NCBI GenBank assembly: GCA_000827265.1
Contig: KN834760.1
Coordinates: 152,626-216,625, forward strand
Length of the DNA: 64,000 bases
Direction: 5' to 3'
DNA from: Collybiopsis luxurians FD-317 M1
Lineage: Eukaryota; Basidiomycota; Agaricomycetes; Agaricales; Omphalotaceae
Below the pieces are notes generated by a model. The model ran no database searches. It was not told where the DNA came from and was given only the letters and a program-made list of their open reading frames with translations. The number at the start of each line of letters is the position of its first letter. Position 1 is the first letter of the stretch. Position numbers and translations under genes: made by a program. Shown in pieces: positions 1 to 9,777 of this stretch.

Positions 1-304
1 CATGATTGGACACCAGACAGGGTAAGATATTTTATTTCATAAGATCCCCTGCGGACACAGGACATACAAAGTGTTTAAAATGGGACAGTAATGCCACACT
101 GCCCATAAGAACAACTCCTTCATTTCATTCCGGCCCTGTAATTTATTTAACTTCTTATAAAGCCTGTTTCTAGTCAATACTTGGTCAATACATATTTGAG
201 CCCAGCCTGATTTACTTCTAATCTCCCCATTTCTCCTACTAATAATCATTTGACCAAGTTGCTACCTTATCTATTGAATCAATGACAGACACCAGAATAC
301 AGAC

Positions 305-588
305 TTGATGCCCTGCCGTTAGTACTGGGCCAACGCTGCCGTGTGGTAGTTACTCATGCCCTGCACAGTGGCGCCAATGAGTAGAGTCTGGTGACCTCAA
401 TGCCGCTGCCTCCCAATGTAGTCTATACTTGAAATGGATTGTAACTTATTATGATGACAGCTTTAATCCATTACTTTGTGTAATCAGTATTACACCATTA
501 ATATAAAATTGCCTGTCAAGAATCAGGCATGGAATTCATCACCACAGAGACTCGGCATTTCATTACATTCCATGCATTTGTAACTTGA
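305..588 (+). repeat. Dispersed repeat R1, longest uninterrupted copy
   Basis: About 280 bp found in several copies here (3120-3346, 3460-3543, the head alone at 2414-2452, and a reverse copy at 17728-21484 interrupted by a transposon). The head near 326-361 has a GC-rich hairpin-prone stretch that starts GGGCCA and ends GCCC. The tail carries AAAATTGCCTGTCAAG, a CAGGCATGGAATTC box and CTCGGCATTTCATTACATTC. I see no coding potential and no clear terminal inverted repeats. The class (SINE-like or other non-autonomous element) is not settled. Confidence 0.7.
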
Positions 589-1454
589 TATTCTTGTGCC
601 CCTAGATAACAATACTCAACATAGTACTCCCAAGTGGTACTAATTGAAATACCTATATTGGACATTGAAAGGCTTCAACTTCCATTGAATACACAGTGGT
701 TATCTGAGTCGCACCAAACCCCCCCTGGATGAACATATCTCTTCTGAACAAAGTTTGAAGCACTACTGTCAATGGAAAAGAACAGTTTAGTCACACAATG
801 ATCACCTATGTTCAGTAACCCGAATTCACCTGTATTGCTCATCGAAATCCTGACTATGGTCAAAAAGATAAGTGGATTATTCCATAAATATAATATAATG
901 ATAAACATAAGGAAGCGGCATACCTGCAAAATTGAAGTAATCCTACAGGACTTTTCGTCGGCGTTGGGGTTGCAAAGCCAACAACCACCAGGAAATCAAT
1001 AAAAATGAGGAATTGCAATAGGAAGAAAGCTAGGCGCATGTTAGAGTGGGTGTTGTTGCAAAGGCTGACAATTTCAGCAAGTGTACAGATTTTGAAGCCT
1101 TAAATATCCCTTCTGGAAATCGACTAAGCTTTACGGATTTATGAAGGAACAAATAGTGGACCCAAATTCAGTGCCGAACCCCATCAAGGGATGAAAGAAG
1201 CTCCGCCTGCAGATCCATGTGACCATGGCGGCTCTTCTGTTTCTTGTTAGCGATTGATCATCAAATAGTACCTGTACTCTGAATCCTGTGCTGTTGGAGA
1301 CAAGCCCGACACCAGATGGCATATTCCTGTGTGTACTGCTGCACGCAACCTTAAGTTTTGCTTCATAGTATCTATTTGTTGTAGATACACCAATATATTC
1401 TACATTCTGTATACCACTGCCAAATAGAATCAGCTGGGTTAATACCTCAAACTA

Positions 1455-1826
1455 CCGCCACGACGATAGGGATCGACACCGTAACCGTATAGCACAATTA
1501 CTCCGTTACGGCTGTACGGGTACGAGTACCCGTACCATAAAAGGTGTTAGCAACAGCTTTGTACGGCCGTGTTTATACGGGTACAATCCAGGTACCCTGT
1601 ACTGAAGGAATTGGGCTATGGCTGGGGTACCAGCATGGCCCAAAGTGGTCAAAGCAATGATTTTTACATCATTGACACCCACTTGAGCCTGGCAACTACG
1701 CCTTTGGCATGCCGTATACGCAAAGTATACGAGTATACGGGTGTCGACATCCCGTAACAGGCAACTTCTGCCAAAATACCGGCCATAACCGTATATTACG
1801 GTTACGGCAGTGATCCCGACACGACA
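1455..1826. repeat. Inverted-repeat element (MITE-like), about 370 bp
   Basis: The left end (1461-1490) and the reverse complement of the right end (about 1795-1824) share GGGATC followed by CCGTAACCGT with few mismatches. The interior is rich in TACGGGTAC-type short palindromes, for example around 1514-1536. It has no transposase. I infer a non-autonomous DNA transposon; the exact ends and target duplication are not resolved. Confidence 0.55.
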
Positions 1827-1923
1827 AATCACTAGCTTAAATATATTCCTGATATTGACAAAGTTTTGGCATGTGCAATGTGCAATGATCTCCCTGCCTA
1901 ATTGGAATTTTCCACCTCTTACT

Positions 1924-2055
1924 CATGTTACAGGCCTCCCAACCGGATATCATATATCTCAAGACTCAGTTCAAAAAATACTTGCATAAAACTGTCAAAA
2001 AAGCGGAATTTTGAACTGAGATATGATATCTGGTTGGGGCCTGTATGCTAACATG
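1924..2055. repeat. Short inverted-repeat element (MITE-like), about 130 bp
   Basis: The left arm (1924-1975) and right arm (2010-2055) are inverted copies over about 45 bp. They share CATGTTA, CAGGCC, CCAACC, ATATCATAT and CTCAGTTCAAAA with small indels. The loop is about 35 bp, so the whole element would fold into one hairpin. It has no coding potential. Confidence 0.65.
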
Positions 2056-2413
2056 ACTAGTTGCTCATTCCTGTTGCCATCAGCATCCTGCAGCTGATGT
2101 GTTCATGTACTATTCCCCAAACTGAAATGGTATTGACAGTAACCGAGGTTGATCAGCGCTCAGATGCCTAAGATCGCAAAAGCCGGAGATAGGCGAGCGC
2201 CAAGCACTACGATGTGAAAATATAGTAATGTGATCTTGTCAAGGTTAAACTGCCGAGCTTGTACCACCGCACCTGTGTCACTTTGTATTTCTATCATTTG
2301 TAATATCCATACTATACATACATTGTACATCCTTTGTCAATCGGATGATGGACATGGAATAACCAATTCCAGTGCCATCATCATTCTTGACTGATCTTGT
2401 GTCTACTTGAGGC

Positions 2414-2452
2414 CCAATGGGCCACGCTGCCGCGTGGCGTTTACTCGTGCCC
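2414..2452 (+). repeat. Head fragment of repeat R1
   Basis: Matches the GC-rich head of the R1 family (compare 326-361 and 3126-3161). Here the stem is at its best: GCCACGC and GCGTGGC flank a TGCC loop, bracketed by GGGC and GCCC. The rest of R1 is not recognisable downstream. Confidence 0.5.
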
Positions 2453-3119
2453 GGGCTTATTTGCCGCACCTTGTGGCATGGTTCGATTGAATTACAATTT
2501 ATTTATGATGTAACTACCATGTTAAGTGTCCGATATTGCGGATCGAACTATTTGGCAAACCACCCGGCTGCCAGCAATCCCACTAAGCGCCCGCTAGCTT
2601 AACTGGCAATCCCGCGGAAACTCGGTCGACGGCCAGAAGAATGTAGCGCACTGAGTTTGCGGTTATCGAGCGAGGAATCCAGTCTCCATTCACAATGGAC
2701 AATTCGTACCGATAGTAAGTATAGAGCATTCATTTGCGGTTGAGTTAGGATCCCCCGATGAATGTCCCTTTGATACTTACAATCTGAAAATGTATTCAAG
2801 CTTGATTGTCCATGTTGAGAAGAGATTGATTGAAGGAGCGTCGGAAGTCGAACAGAGATGCATCATATGGTTCTATCTTGGAACACTCACCATGGGCTTC
2901 TTTCTTCCCATCCACAAATACATATTGAGCTTCCATACAAGTTTCATGCAACTCAGTATGAAGAATGCTATTGACAAAAAAAATTTCGCTCCGGGACTTT
3001 CAAGGATCTCAGTGAAGTCTATCCTACTAGTAGCTAATACACACAGAGTGATGTCTGTACTGTATATCTCGCAAGCTTTAACAGCGCTCTGAACACCCTC
3101 AACACCTTCTAAACTTGAC

Positions 3120-3346
3120 ACATAGTGGGCCAACGCTAACGCGTGGCAGGACTCGTGCCCTTTTCAGTGACTGGAACAAATTACCTTGCGGATCCTGGAT
3201 CATCGATCATCAATGTAATGAAAACTAACTAAAATTGTATAAATTGCGAAAATTAGATCAATTCAAAATTGCCTGCCTTGGATCAGGCATAGAATCGTCA
3301 GAGCAGAAACTCGGCATTCCATTCCATTCCATGCACTCGTAACTTG
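3120..3346 (+). repeat. Dispersed repeat R1, copy 2
   Basis: It contains both the GC-rich head (3126-3161) and the conserved tail (3266-3346, AAAATTGCCTGCC through CTCGGCATTCC). It is about 50 bp shorter than the copy at 305-588 because the middle is diverged. Confidence 0.6.
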
Positions 3347-3459
3347 TTGGATCTGGAGGCATCACTGGAACTGGTCACATTCTTCCGAGTTCCCATGGGG
3401 TTGTCAAATAGTTTTATCCCTATATTGCCCCATTTAACTAAGTCATTGATATCATGAAA

Positions 3460-3543
3460 CTAATATAAAATTGCCTGTCAAGGCTCAGGCACAGAATTCA
3501 CCACCACAAATACTCAGCACTCCATTTCATTCCATGGACTCGG
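3460..3543 (+). repeat. Dispersed repeat R1, tail fragment
   Basis: This is the tail of the R1 family only, from TAATATAAAATTGCCTGTC to the ATTCCATGGACTCGG box. It lies about 115 bp after copy 2 in the same orientation. Confidence 0.55.
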
Positions 3544-4401
3544 AAACAAACGCCATACTGTTGAATCTTCCTACATCATCCATGCTAGTCTACGCCCTGT
3601 TGAGTCGGAAGTATTCACTGCCATTGCTCCCTTTCTTGTTGTCATAAGCATCCTCACAGGATCTGGGTACCTAAACCAGGAAAAGATCCGACATATTAGA
3701 TTGTTTGACGCCACCTTGAATATGCTAAGTGTATCAGCTCACAGTCTACAGCATTTCCTCTCTTTTCCTAGTACAACAGTCATTCTGTAACTTGCGCTGA
3801 AGGGCTCCCATTTGATTGCGGCCGTTGCTCCGGACATGTGCAACATCCAAACGATGAAGTCTTATTCTTTCCTCTCTACAGTTTGTTATATCTGTGATTG
3901 GCGCTGTCGGCGATTGCTCTCCATCACAGCTCTCTAGCATAGATAGCGAGCTGGCGACAATAGCAAGCAATGACAGAAGGTGAAGCAGTTACCGTATCAA
4001 CCCGATTTGTGTTGTCATTACTAACAACGCCAGTGGATTCTTTGAATTTGGCGTCCAGAGCAAGGGGTTGTTTGTTGGCAGCCGGTTTGCCAAATAGAAT
4101 AATTCAGTGTTTTTCCATCTTTCCAATTGTGTTTTCACCGCACTGGGTGAAGAGTAATGATTGGTGTCGTGTCTGTTGTTTGCTATTCAATTGCCAACGC
4201 GAAGTTCAGTGGCGCTTCTGATATCCAAAAGTGGAAGTCAGATGGTACCTTGCTTCGTAATTTGCTGAAAACCACAGCATCTTATGATTGGTATCACCCT
4301 CATTTTGTATATATATTCCCTCCTTATAACTGCAATGCTTCAATCGTCACCCAGTTTCTGCATAACTCCACTAAAGTGAACCATAAAAACACCTTCCTGA
4401 G
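3544..4401. other. Gene-free stretch with repeat debris
   Basis: Only short overlapping open frames are present, none with a recognisable domain or believable splice pattern. The last part is presumably the promoter and 5' leader of the membrane gene at 4402. The stretches 589-1454 and 2056-3119 are likewise without any supportable gene. Confidence 0.5.
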
Positions 4402-5730
4402 ATGGGCACCACCATTGCACAATCTGCAATCTTCAACGTCGAAATTGCCCTGCTGACACCAATAATTTCGTTAGCTGTGAGTATTGCGGTATACCGAATA
4501 TGATTAGCAAGTTAATCCTTTTTTTGCTACTTTAATCACCCGTACTAATTAGTTGGGTGTGGCGTTCTTCGGTGAGCTTCTATTGAGTAAGGTGATTGGA
4601 ACATTAACAGAATGCATAGGAATTTACCTGGTGATTTTCGGTCTTTCCACGTACTTTCTTTCCAGAGGCAGATATATCTATTCTTCGAGCCTGCACCTCA
4701 TCTGGACAACCGTCATATTCCTTGTTTCTACTTCGGGGGCTCTTTTCAGTGTCGCTAGCGGCATCTTGGATGCAGTAGTAATTTATACAGCTATCCGAAC
4801 CCAAGACTTCGGTCCTTTCGAAAAATATGTAACTCACAACGAGACACAGACAGTCATAACGTGAGATATCATTATAGCTTAACATTCTTAACAAGCTGAA
4901 ATCCATCCAATTCAGGGGATTCATTTATGTCTGTTTCATTCTCGCAAAGTGATCGTATTTATCATAGCATGGCTAGATGTTAATACTGACACTTCTGCAG
5001 TTGTATTGCTGACTCCGTCCTCGTAAGAGACATTATGCCATTTACTACTATCTCTACATATACTAAAACTTTGATCCAGATTCATCGTATATATTTTATT
5101 TGGGGATCCAGAAGTAGGGTCATAGTATTGCCCATTCTCAGTTCACTCATCACAAATTGTATGTGCATACCCAAATTGTATGGAAAGCTCCTCTACTCAT
5201 TTAGATTCAGCTATTGGTCTAGTTGGAACTATAATATTCCTAAAAGGAACCTCCAATTTAGCATCCAATGTGAATCTCGACCTTGCACTGAAAGGCACCA
5301 ACTATATTTTGTCATTTTATTATGCCAATGCGGGTGTTAACTCTGTACTAACACTATTGATTGGTATGTGCCTTGCCATGCCACTGACCATAAATAATCA
5401 CTTTGGCCCTCTCAAAGCTGGGCGAATTTGGTGGATGGCGCGACAGAACCGCTTAGAACTAGGAAGCCAAAATCAGTTTCTCAATAATGAATACAAAGCA
5501 ATTATTTCCATCCTGTATGTATTGCGCTGCTTACTGAAGAAACGAAGTTTATTTAAATCACGTGATCCTCTAGCTTGGAATCTGGAATTCTTTATCCAAT
5601 ATCCCTCATTGCTCATGTCGTGGTTGAAGGAAATACCGACAAGATTTCCATGCCTATTAATTTGACTCCTGTGACCATTCAACTGGCTGTAAGCTGTCAT
5701 ACCTATTTGACAGCAATCATTCAATTCTGA
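4402..5730 (+). CDS. Multi-pass (about seven-helix) membrane protein, Agaricomycete family
   Basis: I read eight exons: 4402-4476, 4553-4571, 4611-4860, 5001-5022, 5080-5158, 5223-5363, 5418-5514 and 5574-5730. All junctions are GT-AG, phases agree, and the total is 840 nt (279 residues). Hydrophobic helices include IGIYLVIFGLSTYFL, VIVLPILSSLI and SVLTLLIAG. The loop IADSVLIHRIYFIWG followed by AGRIWWMARQ and LLESGILYPISLIAHVV matches the layout of a mushroom membrane protein family with no assigned function. It is probably in the plasma membrane, and a receptor-like role is inference only. The C-terminus after TIQLA is short and loses the usual last-helix motif, so the protein may be truncated. 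No close paralogue lies in the window, but the genes at 13382, 39296 and 49406 have a similar layout. Confidence 0.72.
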
Positions 5731-6861
5731 GGAGAAGACTTAAAATAGGGTATTGCTCCAACACTTATAATTTTACACACGTGCTTTGGAAATAGCTTGG
5801 CGGACAGTGTCATCAGCTTCTCGCCCGCTATCCGGTCATTAAATTCCCAAAACACACTATTTTTTAATCAATGATCAGGAGAATATATATCATTTGTGGG
5901 CTTCTCTGTCCATCCAAAGCAAGTTGTTATAAATCATTAGCGGAATATTGTCTGTTTCATCACCAGTGGTTATTCATGTTTTTCATATTTTGCTTCAAAA
6001 ATTCTCATGCCTCTTCCTTTTATGGGCACCTATATCCTTGCTTAGGTAGATCACAGGATACTCAGTCTTCTTCCTTTGCCTTGTTTGTTTACTACACTAA
6101 AAGGATTGGGTCATGTTAATGTGATTTGTGTGTTGAAGGGAGTGTTGAAACAGCTCCACAATGTGTTGGACATTGTGTATGTGTAGTATAACATTGGCTG
6201 GCATAAGTATAATAGCATATCTGTATAATAGTTTTTGGTTCAGTCATAAATGGTGCTATAATTTGGCAGGGAGCAAAAGTGCAGACACCTATTTTCATGC
6301 TTCAATGCTCCTGTACAAGTAGCTATTGGGGTTTTAATTTACTGAGTGCCAGTTGCTCACCATGCAGTTCCAATTTCAAATAGTTTTTACAATATATCCA
6401 TGCACTGTAGCTTTACCCCATCCATTTGCCTCTGTCCTACTCACACTGCAAGGTCAAACAGAAAACTATTCATGTTTTCTGTCTGCTTAAGCAATGCTCC
6501 GATGATTATCCCAACACAAATGGATCCTGGCTAGCCTAGGAGCCCAAGATGCAGATATAGTATACAGTATGCTGAAGCTCTCCAATGAAAGAGTTGTGCA
6601 TTTTGATCAATTGTTTAAACTGACTATGTACAATGGCTGAAGGACTGTGTACTTCTACAGGTCTTGGTAACCGAGAAGTATGTACAATTTTGTACTGTAA
6701 CCAGAACACAATACAATTGTGTACTTTCCCCGAGATGACCAATGCACTCATTCTACCGAATATAGATCACTGCACCCTTCCCTTTATGTATGGCCTGCCT
6801 TGATGTATAGACCGCCCTTGGGAAGATTGCATCTACAGACAGATTCCTCGATCATTCATGA

Positions 6862-7200
6862 TTGTCAATTGTACAGGCTCTGCTTCTTGTCCCTGATGAG
6901 CTTCCTTTCCTTTATGGTAAATTGGCAGCTTCTCAAATTCTACCATATTGGGAATATCAAGAAAGCAAAAGGTTGCATTTTGTGGGCTCGGCATGTATGT
7001 ACCATCTGTTTATGAACAACAAGCCTCCATTACATCAACAAAATTAGTGTTAGGATTTCGGCCAGTCTATTCTTTCTCATGACTTTCCCCTCATGTTGCA
7101 TCTTTGGGATTATCCAGCTGGAGTAGATGTTATTCTTGGATCAGATTTTTATGATGCATATACTTGTTTGAATGCATTACACCTTTTACTCTCACACTAA
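6862..7200 (+). pseudogene. Unrecognised coding relic
   Basis: The segment 6862-7047 reads ELPFLYGKLAASQILPYW and onward. After a frame change the region near 7080-7160 reads LHLWDYPAGVDVILGSD. Both look like real protein, but stops and frame changes separate them. The VDVILGSD piece loosely recalls the active-site region of retroelement aspartic proteases; that is only a resemblance. I do not recognise the family. The flanks 5731-6861 and 7201-7799 hold no supportable gene. Confidence 0.3.
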
Positions 7201-7799
7201 ATGCACTGGACAATTTGGTTGTCTGTTCTTCCACTTGTATGTGTCATTCAGTCTGTAACATCCATTCCTGTTTCATAACTGTTAATTTGCCAATCTGTTG
7301 TTCTTTTTGTGTGTACATTTTATACCTAGTGCCGCTCAGTTCATGCTCTTTCTTGACTGTTTCCAACTATCATTTCTATACTCCTGTTCCAATGATGATA
7401 AATGCCTGAGTATTCTAAAAGAAGAGATGACAATGACCATGACCTATAATAATCGCCGCTCGCCAGGTGTGCAGGATGAACCAACGATCCCTGCTTGCAC
7501 CAAAAGGGTATATTTAACCTTCCAAATTAAGGGCAATGAATGATTTCATCATCAACTACCAAAATGAGGCTTTCCGGAACAGTGACGTTGCTGATTCCGC
7601 TGTTGAGGAGGTATATGTTCTGGTGATGTGTCATGTTCCACCACTTAATCAGGTTCTTTGCTTACATTTGCAGCCCTGCAGCCTGAGCATGGATAACCAT
7701 GTTGGTTGCTCCTCTGGGTTGGAATGTCTCATGGTTTTCCAAGGATGTGATCAATGGAGGGAAAAGAATTAAATTCCTATGAAGACTCAATCGGTAATT

Positions 7800-9240
7800 T
7801 TGTTCCAAATCTTCACTGTGGCAGGATGCCTGGAAAGACTTGGGTTTCCTCCTTTTAAATATTGGACGAGACTTGCTCAATGACCATGAACAAAGAGCAA
7901 GACTGTCTGCCCTTTCCTACATCATGATGGAAAATGGATGTACAGGGTTCATTGCATACAGCGCAGTGACCAATAAGTGGTTCCGTTGGCCGGAAAATAC
8001 TGTATGTGCATTTAGGATAATTCTATTTGGCAACCCTGTTGCCAAGGGTTGCCAGCTTAAAATCACACAGTAACTCCGGATGTTACACCGGAACTACTGC
8101 AGGTCACAGTGTACTCGAGTTCACACCCAGCATGTTAAAGTACCTGGTGAATGTCATTGTTTTTGAGATGGCAGAAAATGTCAACAAATTTCCATTTTGC
8201 GGGAGTAGTATGAAGGAGGCAAACAGACCCTAACGGCAACAACAGCACAGAAACTCCATATAGATTATTTTGAATAACAAATAATGGAGTTGATGCAAGT
8301 TGGAGCAAGCAACCGATCTCAGCCCAACTTGATACATACTATTGATGTACTAGAGTTGATACTGGACCTAGAGTTGATACTTCCATAAAAAACTGTTTTG
8401 TTTGAGCGCATTTCTAAACCGCTCACCCTAGAACTTTTTCTGTATGCCGAATTAACAATATTTAATAGATTTATCAGCTTCGAGTGAGGATAAATGAGCT
8501 GGAAAATAATTGACAAATTTTCCAAGTGTTAAAACAGTGATTTTTTCCCCTTATCAGCATTGGGAAGCATGGGAAATACTCAGTCTCTTACCTGCTTTGA
8601 GGTTTATGCTATTTATGTCAGATAGAAACCTTTGAGTACCATCCAGAAATTTTAACCAAAACATATTCTTCTCAAATGGACGAGGATAGTGAAAGCTGCA
8701 CTTTCTCATCAGCTTCGGAAAGTGGCGGTCCGGATATCAACTCCTGCGATTTTGGTGTCCTTTCTTGGGAGGCAGCTGGCACAACATGGAGAGTTCAAAA
8801 AACTCTCAAACATGGTAAATTTGAAGTTCAAGATGTCTACTTGACATATTCCAAGTTTAAGCAGGATACGCAATGAAGTGCAAAAATTTTTCTATACCGA
8901 CATTTTCGGTATCAACTCTGGTACCTTAATAGTAGTACGCGATATCCCCCACTACCCAACTCAATGATATTTTCAATTACGGCGGTGCCATGAGAGCCGG
9001 CGATCGGTGTATTCAATACAGCTGGCATCTTAGTTGCAAGGGGCACGGAACTCCACAAGCGCCGTACAATTTACGACTAGTTTCCGGAGTGACCGGCCTT
9101 CACATGACATTTGAAGGGATTGCCAAAAAGAATAATCCGTGCATTTATGACCCAATTGAGGACCAGCCTCAATTATGGCTGGCTACTTAGCCTCTGGCAT
9201 CCCAGATACTTTCTGCAATGTCACTCGTTACTTCCATGCT
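7800..9240 (+). pseudogene. Unrecognised coding relic, split by an inverted-repeat element
   Basis: The left part (about 7800-8014) encodes KDLGFLLLNIGRDLLNDHEQ and GCTGFIAYSAVT. The right part (9139-9240) encodes CIYDPIEDQPQLWLAT. Together they match a continuous reverse-strand relic at 16376-16742, which reads GFLLLNIGRDL, GCTGFIAYSG and CIYDYIIGRPQFWLAT in one run. The piece between (8015-9138) is an insertion. The frame is broken near 7835 relative to the other copy. I do not recognise the protein; it could be part of an old transposon or a mushroom-specific gene. Confidence 0.5.
8015..9138. mobile_element. Non-autonomous Mutator-like element with 9-bp target duplication
   Basis: The element is 1,124 bp. 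The left end begins GGATAATTCTATTTGGCAAC, and the reverse complement of the right end begins GGATTATTCTTTTTGGCAAT, so 19 of the first 22 bases match. The flanking sequence GTGCATTTA is present on both sides (8006-8014 and 9139-9147). The uninterrupted relative at 16376-16742 shows the site without the insert. A 9-bp duplication fits Mutator-like elements. The interior has only short open frames (8676-8876 is the longest neat one, acidic, unknown) and no transposase. Confidence 0.75.
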
Positions 9241-9777
9241 CAAGAGAACACAGTATGTTTTTGGGTTTGTTCCTTTGATTCGTTACTGACAGTGGAAGCA
9301 GGGTAAGTTTTGGTACCGCTTTAACAGTGTGGAACGGAATTGAGTACTATATATCTTGGTTTTAGTTAGTAATATCGATGTAGATTGGGGTATATGTCCA
9401 CATCGTCCATTTGAGGTAGCGGGCTCTGCCGCTCGCCGGCGCTACTTGGTTATCTAGTCGGATAAAGCGTCGAAAGGAAGCATGGTGATGGGATTCGGAG
9501 ACATTGATCCTCCGTAGCGTTTTCCAAGATATCTATTGTCTAGGATTTGAGAAGATATGTCAGGGGATAAGTAGATTGCGAGCCCTGTATCACTTGGTAA
9601 AAAAAGGAAAGGTTTACACCACTTGCCGCCACAACCGACAGAGTGAGCGCTAACTTAAGCGCTTGTTGCAGCAGGCGCTTCCGCAGTGCCGCTCTTCTTT
9701 TTACCACTGTCATCTAGTTGCCCATAACAGTCATTCAACGCTGTTGTTTGTGTTTCATTACCAAAGTCTTTGTATCA
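9241..9777. promoter_or_regulatory. Upstream region of the SET-MYND gene
   Basis: No gene is seen. The segment 9440-9620 is duplicated upstream of the second SMYD copy, where it is split into 17668-17727 and 21485-21608 by a large insertion. The segment 9640-9777 recurs at about 26315-26469. It therefore acts as the unbroken reference for reconstructing the insertions, and it presumably carries the SMYD promoter. Confidence 0.5.

Noticed and set aside
5714..5743. A final 25-bp intron in the 4402 gene
   Set aside because: The bases at 5690-5714 look like GT...AG, but 25 bp is too short for a spliceosomal intron; reading through to TGA at 5728 is simpler.
8990..9190. A 66-residue open frame across 8990-9190 as a gene
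   Set aside because: It runs across the right end of the Mutator-like element into the relic, so it is a chance fusion.
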